A model generated the notes under the pieces. That model did not search any database. It saw only the letters and a list, made by a program, of their open reading frames with translations, and was not told the origin of the DNA. From positions 1 through 36,132 of the forward strand of contig JAEUIF010000490.1 in assembly GCA_016795185.1 (NCBI GenBank): a DNA stretch of 36,132 nucleotides. The letters run 5' to 3'. Positions 8,068 through 16,054 of this stretch are shown in pieces. This stretch comes from Planctomycetia bacterium. GTDB lineage: Bacteria > Planctomycetota > Planctomycetia > Gemmatales > Gemmataceae. Position numbers and translations under genes: made by a program. Within the stretch, counting starts at the first letter, position 1. Each line of letters starts with the position of its first letter.

Positions 8068-9852
8068 ATGTCCCGCAACGATGCCAACCTGGTCCACATG
8101 TCTTGGGACCCGATTACCCGCATCGTGGGCAGTCTCGGAATTCACACGACGATCGACTTCACCAATCGCCGGGTCGTGGATTGCCGTAGCACTTCGTCGA
8201 TTTTTCGCGGCTATAGCATGTTCCTGAAGGGAAAAGACCCGCGCGACGCCCATTTCATCACCAGCCGCATCTGCGGCATCTGCGGCGACAACCACGCCAC
8301 CTGCGCCGTCTACGCCCAGAACATGGCCTTCGGGGTCAAGCCGCCCGCGATTGCCGAGTGGATCATCAACCTCGGCGAAGCGGCCGAGTACATGTTCGAC
8401 CACAACCTCTATCAAGATAATCTGGTCGGCGTTGATTACTGCGAGCAGATGGTGAAGGAGACGAACCCGGCGGTGCTAGCCAGGGCGGAGCAGACCCTGT
8501 CGCCGCACGGCGATCTGCACGGCTATCGCACGATTGCCGACATCATGCGCGCGCTGAATCCCTTCACGGGGGTGTTCTACCGCGAGGCCTTGCAAATGAG
8601 CCGGCTGACGCGCGAGATGTTCTGTCTGATGGAAGGGCGGCACGTTCATCCGTCAACGCTCTATCCCGGCGGCGTCGGCACGGTACCCAGCGTGCAACTG
8701 TTCACGAACTATCAGGTCCGGCTGCTGAAGTACGTCGAGTTCGTCAAGAAGGCGGTGCCGCTGCACGATGACCTGTTCGACTTCTTTTACGAAGCCCTGT
8801 CCGGCTACGAAGAGGTTGGCCGGCGGCGCGTGCTGCTGGGCTGCTGGGGCAGCTTCAACAATCCGGCCGTTTGCGATTACACCTACCAGCACATGGCGGA
8901 GGCCGGCCGGGCGATGTACGTCACGCCGGGCGTGGTCGTGGACGGGCAACTGTTGACCACCGACCTGGTGGAGATCAACCTCGGGATTCGCATTTTGCTG
9001 GGCAGTTCGTTCTACGACGACTGGCAGCAGGCGGAGACGTTCGTCACGCACGATCCACTGGGCAACCCGGTCGATCAACGGCACCCGTGGAACCAGACGA
9101 CGACGCCTCGGCCGCAGAAACGCGATCTGGTGGACAAATACACCTGGGTGATGTCGCCGCGCTGGTTCGACCGGCGCAGCGGCGTTTCGCTGCCGCTCGA
9201 CACCGGCGGCGGGCCGCTGGCGCGCTTCTGGACCACGGCCCTGGCGGGGTTGGTGGACATCGACTACATCAAGGCGACCGGTTCCAGCGTCAAGATTTAC
9301 CTGCCGAAGACCACGAACCTGCCGGAGGTGGAGTTTGAATGGCAGGTGCCGCGCTGGAGCAACACTATCGAACGCAACCGCGCCCGGACCTGGTTCCAGG
9401 CGTATGCGGCCGCGGCCGCCCTGTATTTCGTGGAGCGCGCCTTGGAGGAAGTCCACGCCGGCCGGATCAAAACCATCACGGAATCGAAGGTGCCGGAAGA
9501 GGCGATCGGCTGCGGTTTTCACGAAGCGGTGCGCGGCGTGCTTTCACATCACGTCGTCATTCGCCAGGGCAAGATCGCCAACTATCATCCATATCCGCCG
9601 ACCAGCTGGAACGCTTCGCCGCGCGATGCGTTCGGCGTGCCCGGCCCCTACGAGGATGCCGTGCAGAACACGCCGCTCTTCGAGGAGAACGGGCCGGACA
9701 ACTTCAAGGGCATCGACATCATGCGCACGGTGCGCAGCTTCGATCCGTGCTTGCCGTGCGGCGTCCACTTGTACCTCGGCAACGGCAAAGAAGTTCAGCT
9801 GCGGCATTCGCCGACCTTCGGGGCGCAGCTCAATCGGGGAGGCCTGCCATGA
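8068..9852 (+). CDS. hhyL: [NiFe]-hydrogenase large subunit, group 1h
   Basis: A 594-residue catalytic subunit that binds the NiFe(CN)2CO centre and oxidises H2. Both metal-binding motifs are intact: the L1 motif RICGICGDNH at 67-76 (C69, C72) and the L2 motif DPCLPCGVH at 559-567 (C561, C564). The TSRICGICGDNHATC and RSFDPCLPCGVHLYLG contexts are those of group 1h, the high-affinity enzymes able to consume atmospheric H2. A 27-residue tail follows H567 and would be the peptide removed by the maturation protease encoded at 11542. The start ATG has AAAGG upstream. The stop overlaps the next start (ATGA), indicating translational coupling. Confidence 0.96.
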   Translation: MSRNDANLVHMSWDPITRIVGSLGIHTTIDFTNRRVVDCRSTSSIFRGYSMFLKGKDPRDAHFITSRICGICGDNHATCAVYAQNMAFGVKPPAIAEWIINLGEAAEYMFDHNLYQDNLVGVDYCEQMVKETNPAVLARAEQTLSPHGDLHGYRTIADIMRALNPFTGVFYREALQMSRLTREMFCLMEGRHVHPSTLYPGGVGTVPSVQLFTNYQVRLLKYVEFVKKAVPLHDDLFDFFYEALSGYEEVGRRRVLLGCWGSFNNPAVCDYTYQHMAEAGRAMYVTPGVVVDGQLLTTDLVEINLGIRILLGSSFYDDWQQAETFVTHDPLGNPVDQRHPWNQTTTPRPQKRDLVDKYTWVMSPRWFDRRSGVSLPLDTGGGPLARFWTTALAGLVDIDYIKATGSSVKIYLPKTTNLPEVEFEWQVPRWSNTIERNRARTWFQAYAAAAALYFVERALEEVHAGRIKTITESKVPEEAIGCGFHEAVRGVLSHHVVIRQGKIANYHPYPPTSWNASPRDAFGVPGPYEDAVQNTPLFEENGPDNFKGIDIMRTVRSFDPCLPCGVHLYLGNGKEVQLRHSPTFGAQLNRGGLP

Positions 9853-10400
9853 CCAGCCCCGCGTTTGACTTGCCGGATCGGATGCAACGGCTCGAACAGC
9901 AGATCGAAGACCTACAGCGCTCCGCCGGCGCTGAGCTTCAGGCCGACGTCCAGCAAATGGTGCGGACCATTCTCGACTTTCATGCCGCCAGCCTGACCCG
10001 ACTGCTCGCACTCGTCGCGGAAAGCGGTGTGGCGGGACGCGGCGTCCTGGAACGCTGCGCCCACGATGAACTGGTCGGCAATCTGCTGCTCCTGCACGGC
10101 CTGCATCCCTGGGATTTGACCGCGCGGGTCCGGTTCGCGCTGGCAGGCATCCGTCCGCAGTTGCAAGCTCAGGACATGCAAGTTCACTTGCTTTCGGCGA
10201 ACGAAGCAGCCGTCGTGCTGCGCCTGCTCGCTGATGACAGGCGTGGCGCTCTGGACCGCTCCCAGTTGCAAGCGGTGATCGTGGAAACCGTGGCCGCAGC
10301 CGTTCCCGAGGTCAGCCGTATCGAGTTCGAGGAGGATGCCGTCCGGCCGCTGATGTTTCCGTTGCCGTTGATCGACGCCAAGACGCGGGAGCGGTCATGA
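9849..10400 (+). CDS. Hydrogenase-linked NifU C-terminal-domain-like protein lacking CxxC
   Basis: A 183-residue protein. An N-terminal helical part with heptad-like MQRLEQQIEDLQ is followed by NLLLLHGLHPWDLTARVRFA, a segment I associate with NifU-like proteins of hydrogenase loci. The C-terminal part has the NifU fold pattern (GIRPQLQAQDMQVHLLSA ... AVVLRLL ... VAAAVPEVSRIEFEE). True NifU/NfuA domains carry CSGCPSS between these strands to hold an FeS cluster. Here the equivalent stretch is DDRRGALDRS with no cysteine, so it should not bind a cluster in the usual way. Both ends overlap neighbours by ATGA. A scaffold or assembly helper for the hydrogenase is a reasonable inference. Confidence 0.75.
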   Translation: MTSPAFDLPDRMQRLEQQIEDLQRSAGAELQADVQQMVRTILDFHAASLTRLLALVAESGVAGRGVLERCAHDELVGNLLLLHGLHPWDLTARVRFALAGIRPQLQAQDMQVHLLSANEAAVVLRLLADDRRGALDRSQLQAVIVETVAAAVPEVSRIEFEEDAVRPLMFPLPLIDAKTRERS

Positions 10401-11560
10401 AGCGCCCCGCCGTGGAACAACTTGCCGACGCCTTGCTGTACGAGGGATATTTGCTCTACCCCTATCGGCGCTCGGCGCTGAAGAATCAGTATCGCTGGAA
10501 CTTCGGCGTGCTGTTCCCGCCTGCCTATTGCCGGCAGCCCGCCGGTGCCGAGCGCTCCTGGCTGCAGACGGAGTGCTTGCTTCGCGACCAGGCCAGTTCA
10601 AAGGTCACGGTGACAGTCCGGTTTCTGAGTCTGAGTGAGAGGAAGCCGGCATCGGCGGACGGACTTGCCGATGATGGCTGGCAAGAAGAGACCGCGCGTG
10701 CGATCGTCCGGTCCGCAGAGCTAGGCGAGTTGCCGACGGGGGGCCATTGGTCGGAGGAAGTTGGTCAACCGCCGCTGCGGGTCGCGATCCGACTGGCTGC
10801 TAGTTCGCTCGACAGCGCCCACTGGCGGCTGACGGTCCGCATCGACAACGAAACGGTGCTGAACGCAGCCGCGACCATCAGCCGCAGCGATGCCCTGTTG
10901 CAGTCGTTGGTGGCCACCCACGTCATCATCACCGTGGAACCAGGGAGCTTCATCTCGCTGCTCGATCCACCCGCAGCGCTGCGAGAGGCGGCGGCGGGTT
11001 GCCGAAACCTGGGGGCCTGGCCGGCACTGGTTGGCGAGCCAGGGCAATGCGATACGGTACTGGCTGCGTCGATCATCTTGCCTGACTATCCCCGGATTGC
11101 CGAGGAAAGCCCCGGCAATCACTTCGATGGCTGCGAAATGGACGAGATGCTTTCGCTACGCATTCGCACTCTGACGGATGCCGAGAAAACAGCCATGCAA
11201 GCCGCCGGCGCGCCCGCCCGCCAGCTGCTCGATCAGGCGGAAAGCCTGGAATCGCCCCAACTCTCCCGACTGCACGGCGCGCTGCGGGAAGTCCTACGGG
11301 CCGGCGACCGCGTCCGACTGCACCCCCGAGGACGGGCGGATATTTTCGATCTGGCGCTGGCTGGTAAGACGGCCATGATCCAGGCCGTCGAGCAGGATTT
11401 CGAGGGACGCATTCATCTGGCCGTCATCGTGGACGACGACCCCGGTCGGGACCTGGGAGCGCAGGGCATGCCGGGCCATCGCTTCTTTTTCAGTCCCGAT
11501 GAAGTAACCCGGCTCGAAGCAGCTGGTCAGGAGGACTGGCCGTGCGGCCGCTCATCCTGA
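10397..11560 (+). CDS. Uncharacterised hydrogenase-operon protein
   Basis: A 387-residue soluble protein without signal peptide or membrane segment. I cannot assign an enzyme family. The N-terminus LADALLYEGYLLYPYRRSA..KNQYRWNFGVLFPP looks like a conserved block, and I recall similar sequences beside group 1h hydrogenases in Actinobacteria; this is memory, not a search. The middle has beta-rich patterns (WRLTVRIDNETVL), and the C-terminus LAVIVDDDPGRDLGAQGMPGHRFFFSPDEV resembles a conserved acidic/aromatic block. Cysteines are few and not in CxxC pairs. Its ATG overlaps the previous stop, and its end overlaps the protease gene by 19 bases. It probably serves hydrogenase assembly or electron transfer, but no activity can be claimed. 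Confidence 0.75.
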   Translation: MKRPAVEQLADALLYEGYLLYPYRRSALKNQYRWNFGVLFPPAYCRQPAGAERSWLQTECLLRDQASSKVTVTVRFLSLSERKPASADGLADDGWQEETARAIVRSAELGELPTGGHWSEEVGQPPLRVAIRLAASSLDSAHWRLTVRIDNETVLNAAATISRSDALLQSLVATHVIITVEPGSFISLLDPPAALREAAAGCRNLGAWPALVGEPGQCDTVLAASIILPDYPRIAEESPGNHFDGCEMDEMLSLRIRTLTDAEKTAMQAAGAPARQLLDQAESLESPQLSRLHGALREVLRAGDRVRLHPRGRADIFDLALAGKTAMIQAVEQDFEGRIHLAVIVDDDPGRDLGAQGMPGHRFFFSPDEVTRLEAAGQEDWPCGRSS

Positions 11561-12045
11561 TCGCCGGGATCGGCAATGTCTTTTTCGGGGACGATGGCTT
11601 CGGCGTTGCCGTGGCCCAGCGGTTGCAACAGACGACCTGGCCCGCCGCCGTTCGCGTCAAGGATTTTGGCATCCACGGCTTTGATTTGGCCGTCGAACTG
11701 CTGGACGGCTACGATGTCGCCATCTTCGTCGATGCCGTGCAGCGCGGCGGCTTGCCCGGCGCCTTGGTTGCCATCGAGTTGGAGGTAGTTGCCTGCGGCA
11801 TGGAATCGCCCAGTCCGCATGCGATGCGGCTTGAGGAAGTGTTTCGCGTCGTGCGGGCCTGGGGCGGCCGGCTGCCGCAGCTGTTCCTGGTGGGGTGCGA
11901 GCCGGAGACTCTGGAACCGTCGGAGGCTGCTGGGGCGGAAGCCGTGTTGAGTCCGCCCGTGGCCCGGGCCGTGGACGAGGTCGTGCGGCTCATCCGCGAT
12001 CTCGTCGAACAACTGCTTCATGAAAAGCCGTGTCAAGTGAGCTGA
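11542..12045 (+). CDS. Hydrogenase maturation endopeptidase, HyaD/HybD family
   Basis: A 167-residue protease that would remove the C-terminal tail of the large subunit once nickel is inserted. The family signature GIGNVFFGDDGFGVAVA is at the N-terminus; an acidic residue in the GDDG motif, the Asp in IFVDAV and the His in SPHAM match the nickel-sensing ligands known in HybD. The first ligand position is Asp rather than the usual Glu. The GTG start at 11542 is supported by a perfect AGGAGG at 11529-11534, although it lies inside the end of the previous gene. The substrate tail is visible in the large-subunit gene of the same operon, which makes the role secure. Confidence 0.92.
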   Translation: MRPLILIAGIGNVFFGDDGFGVAVAQRLQQTTWPAAVRVKDFGIHGFDLAVELLDGYDVAIFVDAVQRGGLPGALVAIELEVVACGMESPSPHAMRLEEVFRVVRAWGGRLPQLFLVGCEPETLEPSEAAGAEAVLSPPVARAVDEVVRLIRDLVEQLLHEKPCQVS

Positions 12046-12140
12046 TGCACGCGCCAGCCAATGTCCTGCAAGCGATCACTGCCGTCGCCGAGCTTACCCA
12101 GTACGCGGCTGGCAGGTTCTGGCCCGAGGTCCGACGATGA
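12045..12140 (+). CDS. 31-codon ORF coupled to both neighbours
   Basis: The ORF starts at the ATG in TGATG, so it shares one base with the stop of the maturation protease, and ends in the ATGA that starts the histidine kinase. It encodes 31 residues: MHAPANVLQAITAVAELTQY followed by an 11-residue tail rich in Arg and aromatic residues. The middle could form one short amphipathic helix. Placement without a gap on either side is what real operon members show, but it could also just be a translational relay that brings ribosomes to the kinase start. No family is recognised. Confidence 0.4.
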   Translation: MHAPANVLQAITAVAELTQYAAGRFWPEVRR

Positions 12141-13780
12141 GCGCGATGCGAGACGACGAGGCGCACCCCGAAGAACTCGAGGAAGAGGTGCGCCGCCTGC
12201 GGGAACGCATTGCGCAGCTGGAAGCCGCGGAACTGGCGCGGCGGCAGGTCGAGGAAAAATTCCGCGGGCTGCTCGAATCCGCGCCGGACGGACTGGCCAT
12301 CATTAACGCCCAGGGGGCGATCGTACTTGTCAATTCCCAGACCGAGCGCCTATTCGGTTACAGCCGCGAGGAACTGCTGGGGCAGCCCGTCGAACTCTTG
12401 GTACCCGAGCGACTGCGCGGCCGGCACCAGTTGCAGCGCCAGCGATTCTTCGCCGAGCCGACGGCCCGCCCGATGGGCTCGCAGCTCGAACTTCACGGAC
12501 AGCGCAAGGATGGCCGGGAATTCCCGGTGGAGATCAGCCTCACGCCGCTGCAAACCGAAACCGAGGGCATGCTCGTGACGGCCACCATTCGCGAAATCAG
12601 CGAACGCAAGCGGGCCGAATCCGAGCTGCGCCGCGCCGAGGCGCGCTACCGTACGCTGGTCGAGCAGATTCCGGCGGTCACTTTCATGGCGGCCCTGGAT
12701 GAAGGCAACAATGAACTTTATGTCAGCCCGCAGATCGAGGCCCTGCTCGGGTTTTCGCAGCGCGAATGGCTGGAGAACCCCATCCTATGGCACAGCCAGC
12801 TGCATCCGGAGGACCGCGAGCGCTGGAATGTCGAATTCGCGCCGACCTGCGGCACGGGCACCCCGTTCCGTTCGGTCTATCGGTTCCTGGCGCGGGATGG
12901 TCGCGTGGTCTGGGTGCATGGCGAGGCCAAGTTGGTGCGCGACGAAGCCGGGCGACCGTCGTTTTTGCAAGGCGTGGCCTTTGACATCACCGGCATGAAA
13001 GAAGCCGAAATGGACCTGATGGCGCTCAACCAAACCCTGGAACAGCGCGTGGCCGAGCGCACGCGGGAAGCCGAGGAGCGCGCTCAGCAGCTGGCCCAAT
13101 CCAACGCCGAGTTGGAACAGTTCGCCTACGTCGCCTCGCACGATTTGCAGGAACCCTTGCGCGCCGTGGCCAGCTTCGCCAGGCTGCTGGCCCGACGCTG
13201 TCACGATCAGTTGGACGACAACGGCCGGGACTACATTGAACGCATCGTCGGCGGCGCCGTGCGCATGCAGACCCTGATTACCGACCTGTTGACCTATTCG
13301 CGGGTGGGCCGGCAGGGGCAGGGCTTCGCCATGACCGACAGTGCCGGCGTGTTCGCGGACGTCTGCGGCAATCTCCGGGTGGCCGTCGAGGAAAGCGGCG
13401 CGCAGCTGACAGCCGACCCGTTGCCCATGGTCTGGGCGGACCGCACGGAGTTGGTCCAGTTGTTGCAAAACCTGATCGGCAATGCGCTCAAGTTTCGCAG
13501 CGACCAACCGCTGCGCATTCACATCGGCTGCCATCAAGACGGGGACCGCTGGCTCTTTTCGGTTCGCGACAACGGAATTGGCATCGATCCGAAATACGGC
13601 GAGAAGATTTTTCTGATCTTCCAGCGGCTGCACAGCCGGGCGAAATATCCCGGCACGGGCATTGGCCTGGCGATTTGCAAAAAGATCGTGGAGCGTCACG
13701 GCGGTCGCATTTGGGTGGAATCAACGCCAAACCACGGCAGCACTTTCCACTTCACCCTGTCCGACGAACCAGAGAATTGA
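12137..13780 (+). CDS. PAS-PAS sensor histidine kinase, phytochrome-type HisKA
   Basis: A 547-residue kinase with no membrane segment. An N-terminal coiled coil (about 10-38) leads to PAS domain 1 (about 40-160, LLESAPDGLAIINAQG) and PAS/PAC domain 2 (about 170-295, SLIGS-type fold with GVAFDITGMKEAE). A second coiled coil precedes the HisKA helix with phospho-acceptor H335 in VASHDLQEPLR. The HATPase has N box LLQNLIGNALKF, G1 DNGIGIDP, F box IFQRLH and G2 GTGIGLA. The SHDLQEPLR subtype is that of cyanobacterial phytochromes, which signal to Rcp1-like receivers. Fused by ATGA overlap to the hydrogenase operon, it may report redox or H2 status. No Cys or His cofactor motif in the PAS domains shows what it senses. 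Confidence 0.9.
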   Translation: MSAMRDDEAHPEELEEEVRRLRERIAQLEAAELARRQVEEKFRGLLESAPDGLAIINAQGAIVLVNSQTERLFGYSREELLGQPVELLVPERLRGRHQLQRQRFFAEPTARPMGSQLELHGQRKDGREFPVEISLTPLQTETEGMLVTATIREISERKRAESELRRAEARYRTLVEQIPAVTFMAALDEGNNELYVSPQIEALLGFSQREWLENPILWHSQLHPEDRERWNVEFAPTCGTGTPFRSVYRFLARDGRVVWVHGEAKLVRDEAGRPSFLQGVAFDITGMKEAEMDLMALNQTLEQRVAERTREAEERAQQLAQSNAELEQFAYVASHDLQEPLRAVASFARLLARRCHDQLDDNGRDYIERIVGGAVRMQTLITDLLTYSRVGRQGQGFAMTDSAGVFADVCGNLRVAVEESGAQLTADPLPMVWADRTELVQLLQNLIGNALKFRSDQPLRIHIGCHQDGDRWLFSVRDNGIGIDPKYGEKIFLIFQRLHSRAKYPGTGIGLAICKKIVERHGGRIWVESTPNHGSTFHFTLSDEPEN

Positions 13781-14022
13781 ACGACCGCCGACCGATCGAA
13801 CTGGACAACGGCGGCATCAGGATCTCATTGGGTTCGTAGCGAAAGAATAAGGGATCATCCGACTAAACAGTAGTTTCCCTGGATTCCGTGATATTCGCGC
13901 GGCCAAGCCCTGGGCCATATTTTCCACTCCAGCAGCACCGTGAGACGGCCGGCGCTGCGCTGCCTGGGCGGGTTTTTGCCAGCCAAGGGCGGTGCTAGCG
14001 CTCACATCGCGCGTCGCCCGGG
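13781..14022. other. Junction between hydrogenase operon and mobile region
   Basis: This stretch holds no gene that I can support. It should contain the 3' end of the transposon carrying the transposase at 14023, but I could not find a terminal repeat matching anything upstream of that gene, nor a second copy of the tRNA end that would mark an attachment site. Confidence 0.4.
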
Positions 14023-15165
14023 CTACGGAGGGCCGGTTTTCCCCGCACGTCGCAGATATGCCGCCAGACCTGCTTGCATTTCCTCCCGGTGCGCCCGCAG
14101 CAAGCGTTCCACATCCAGCACGCTCGGCCGGTCCTTGCGCCGATTCCACGGCGGCCGCAGCCACCAGTCGTCCGCGCCCGCCGCTTGCAAGCGGAATTGC
14201 AGCAGCCGCGGCAAGCTCATGGTCACGAACAACGCCTGGGTCGTCCGCACGATCGGCTGTTCGGTCCAGGCCCGGCATTCCTCCCCGCCCAGGCGTTGCT
14301 TCAGGTCGCGGAAGCCGTCCTCCTGGCGAAAGCGGGCGCAGAACAGTTCGACCAGTTGCAGCCCACTCAGCCGGGTGGCCGAACTAACCAGATAGAAGCG
14401 TTCGTCGTAGTCCTCGACCTCGGCCACCACGGCTTTGACCGATTCATCATGGCCCAAGACGTGCCATTGGCAGAGCACCTCCTTCCAGCGGACCTGGCGG
14501 CGCCGGCCAGAGATAAAGGCCTGGCCGGTCCGCCAGCTTCCCGGCCAGCGGCCGCCCTGCCGCGGCGGTGGTAGCCGTTGGCCCCAGCGCGGGGTCGGCC
14601 CGCGCTGCCCCCGTCGCCGCTCCGTCGGTGGCAAGTGGTGCAAGCGCGCATCATGCCGCAGCCGGGTGAGGAAGTCGATCCGCGGTTCATGGGCCGGTGG
14701 GCGCACCAGGGGCCGCACCACGTTGCCGACGGCATAGGCGCCGTCGAACACGCCCAACTGCGGTCCCGGCGCACAGTGGGCCTGCCGGCGCAGCAGTTCG
14801 ACCACCAGGTCATTCTTGGTGCGGAACGCTTGCCCCGCCGGCAACTGGGATTGGCGGAAGTACAGCCGGCCGAACTCGGGCAGAAACCAAGCGGGTTGGT
14901 CCGGGTTCGCCAAGATAGCGCCGGCCACCACCCAGGTGTGGGCACGCACCGTGCTGGCGCGATTGGGACAGCGCGCCGTGTATTCGTGCAAGGTGCAGGC
15001 GCCCCAGACCCGCTGGCTGGTGCGATGCACCTTGGTGTCATCGACGCCGGTGATGCGGTAGCCGTGCCAGCACCGGCCGGGGGCGTCTTCGATCAGCTGG
15101 GCGAGGGTGTACTCGACCCAAGGTTGCTCCCAGCAGCCATACTCGACGAAGGATTCCAACGCCTT
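14023..15165 (-). mobile_element. IS4-family transposase segment (ends not resolved)
   Basis: This part of the chimeric ORF carries the DDE catalytic residues and YREK-like signature of IS4-family insertion sequences. The upstream limit is estimated from where DUF927 similarity stops (about residue 240). I could not find matching terminal inverted repeats or a target duplication, so the element may be truncated at its 5' end or joined by a deletion. Confidence 0.55.
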
Positions 15166-15885
15166 CCAGCCCTGCACCGTGGGCTCGTACTCGTGACCGG
15201 CGTCCTTGAGCAGCTTGCGCAGGTTGGCCGGCAGCAAGCCCAAGAACTCCCACGGGTCCTTGAGCGCCCTGGTCAGGCCGATTTGACTGGGGAGGTGGTC
15301 GCCGTCCCACCGGGCGGCCCAGCCGCTGGCAGGCCGACCCTGTTTGTCCTGCCGGCGGCCGAAGAACTGGTCCTGGTTGGCACACGCCCATTCCGCGACG
15401 TGCCGCAGCGCCTGCTCGGTCCGGTCGGCTTCCGACGCCGCCGAGGTGAGAGTCGTCCACAGGGCCTTGACCGGCGATTGGCTCAAGCCCTTCAAGCCCA
15501 GGGCCTTGGCCGCCAGCAGGCCCACCACGGTCAACGCGGCGAGCGCGTCGGCCAGTCGCATGACGACCGAGTTGCCCTGGGCCTTCTGGATGTAGCAGGC
15601 GCAGGCGCGGACGCGCCGCTGCCACTCCTGCCAAGTCGGCCAGCAATCACGGTGCGACAGCACGTACTCGATCAAGCGTGGTCCGGCGTGGCCGTAATTC
15701 AGCAGGATGCCCGTGCGCAGCGCCTCGACCAGCTTGCCGGTCTCCTCGTCGGCCTTGCCGAACGGCACGCCCCACAACGTCAACACCCGCGCCCGCGTGC
15801 CGCCGTCCTGGCTGAAGCTGGTGGCCGGGGCCTCGCCGCTGGTCAACAGCGCCATCGACCAGGTCAAGCTACGCTCGGCAGCCAT
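14023..15885 (-). CDS. Chimeric ORF: DUF927 C-terminal part fused to IS4-like transposase
   Basis: One open frame of 620 codons joins two unrelated pieces. Residues about 6-240 are the C-terminal part of a DUF927 (phage/plasmid primase-helicase-like) protein: SMALLTSGEAPATSFSQDGG, LNYGHAGPRLIEYVL and AWACANQDQFFGR-like stretches. From about residue 245 it is a DDE transposase with D282 (GVDDTKVHR), D381 (GVFDGAYAV) and E522. F515-R518-E522-K529 fits the Y(2)R(3)E(6)K signature of the IS4 family with Phe for Tyr. The transposase lacks a normal N-terminal region. The ATG at 15885 lies inside the inverted repeat of the MITE-like element just upstream, so the start is accidental. A functional product is doubtful. 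Confidence 0.75.
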   Translation of the reverse strand: MAAERSLTWSMALLTSGEAPATSFSQDGGTRARVLTLWGVPFGKADEETGKLVEALRTGILLNYGHAGPRLIEYVLSHRDCWPTWQEWQRRVRACACYIQKAQGNSVVMRLADALAALTVVGLLAAKALGLKGLSQSPVKALWTTLTSAASEADRTEQALRHVAEWACANQDQFFGRRQDKQGRPASGWAARWDGDHLPSQIGLTRALKDPWEFLGLLPANLRKLLKDAGHEYEPTVQGWKALESFVEYGCWEQPWVEYTLAQLIEDAPGRCWHGYRITGVDDTKVHRTSQRVWGACTLHEYTARCPNRASTVRAHTWVVAGAILANPDQPAWFLPEFGRLYFRQSQLPAGQAFRTKNDLVVELLRRQAHCAPGPQLGVFDGAYAVGNVVRPLVRPPAHEPRIDFLTRLRHDARLHHLPPTERRRGQRGPTPRWGQRLPPPRQGGRWPGSWRTGQAFISGRRRQVRWKEVLCQWHVLGHDESVKAVVAEVEDYDERFYLVSSATRLSGLQLVELFCARFRQEDGFRDLKQRLGGEECRAWTEQPIVRTTQALFVTMSLPRLLQFRLQAAGADDWWLRPPWNRRKDRPSVLDVERLLRAHREEMQAGLAAYLRRAGKTGPP

Positions 15886-16054
15886 TTGAAGGTATTTTTA
15901 AGTCCTAACGTCACAATAGGTTGCGTTCGGAAATCGGCGCGCGGAACACATGCGCAGTCTCATTAAGGTTTTCATGGATGCGTTCCGCCCTTGATTGACA
16001 AGCGTTTTCTGAACGCATAAACGTTTGCCGATCTCAATGACCTTCAAATGACTG
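15879..16054. mobile_element. 176-bp MITE-like element with 11-bp target duplication
   Basis: The plus-strand left end is CAGCCATTTGAAGGTATTT and the right end, read inwards, is CAGTCATTTGAAGGTCATT: a terminal inverted repeat with one mismatch in the first 15 bases. It is flanked by the perfect direct repeat GCTACGCTCGG at 15868-15878 and 16055-16065. The interior is AT-richer than its surroundings and has no coding capacity. It interrupts a DUF927 gene; removing the element and one repeat restores the reading T-E-R-S-L-T-W across the junction. An 11-bp duplication suits IS4-family transposases. Confidence 0.85.

Noticed and set aside
13781-14022. Second attachment site or IS end next to the hydrogenase operon
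   Set aside because: No stretch matches the tRNA-Arg 3' end or the MITE terminal repeat.
14578-15966. 462-codon plus-strand frame in the transposase region
   Set aside because: Antisense shadow; the minus strand carries DUF927 and DDE motifs.
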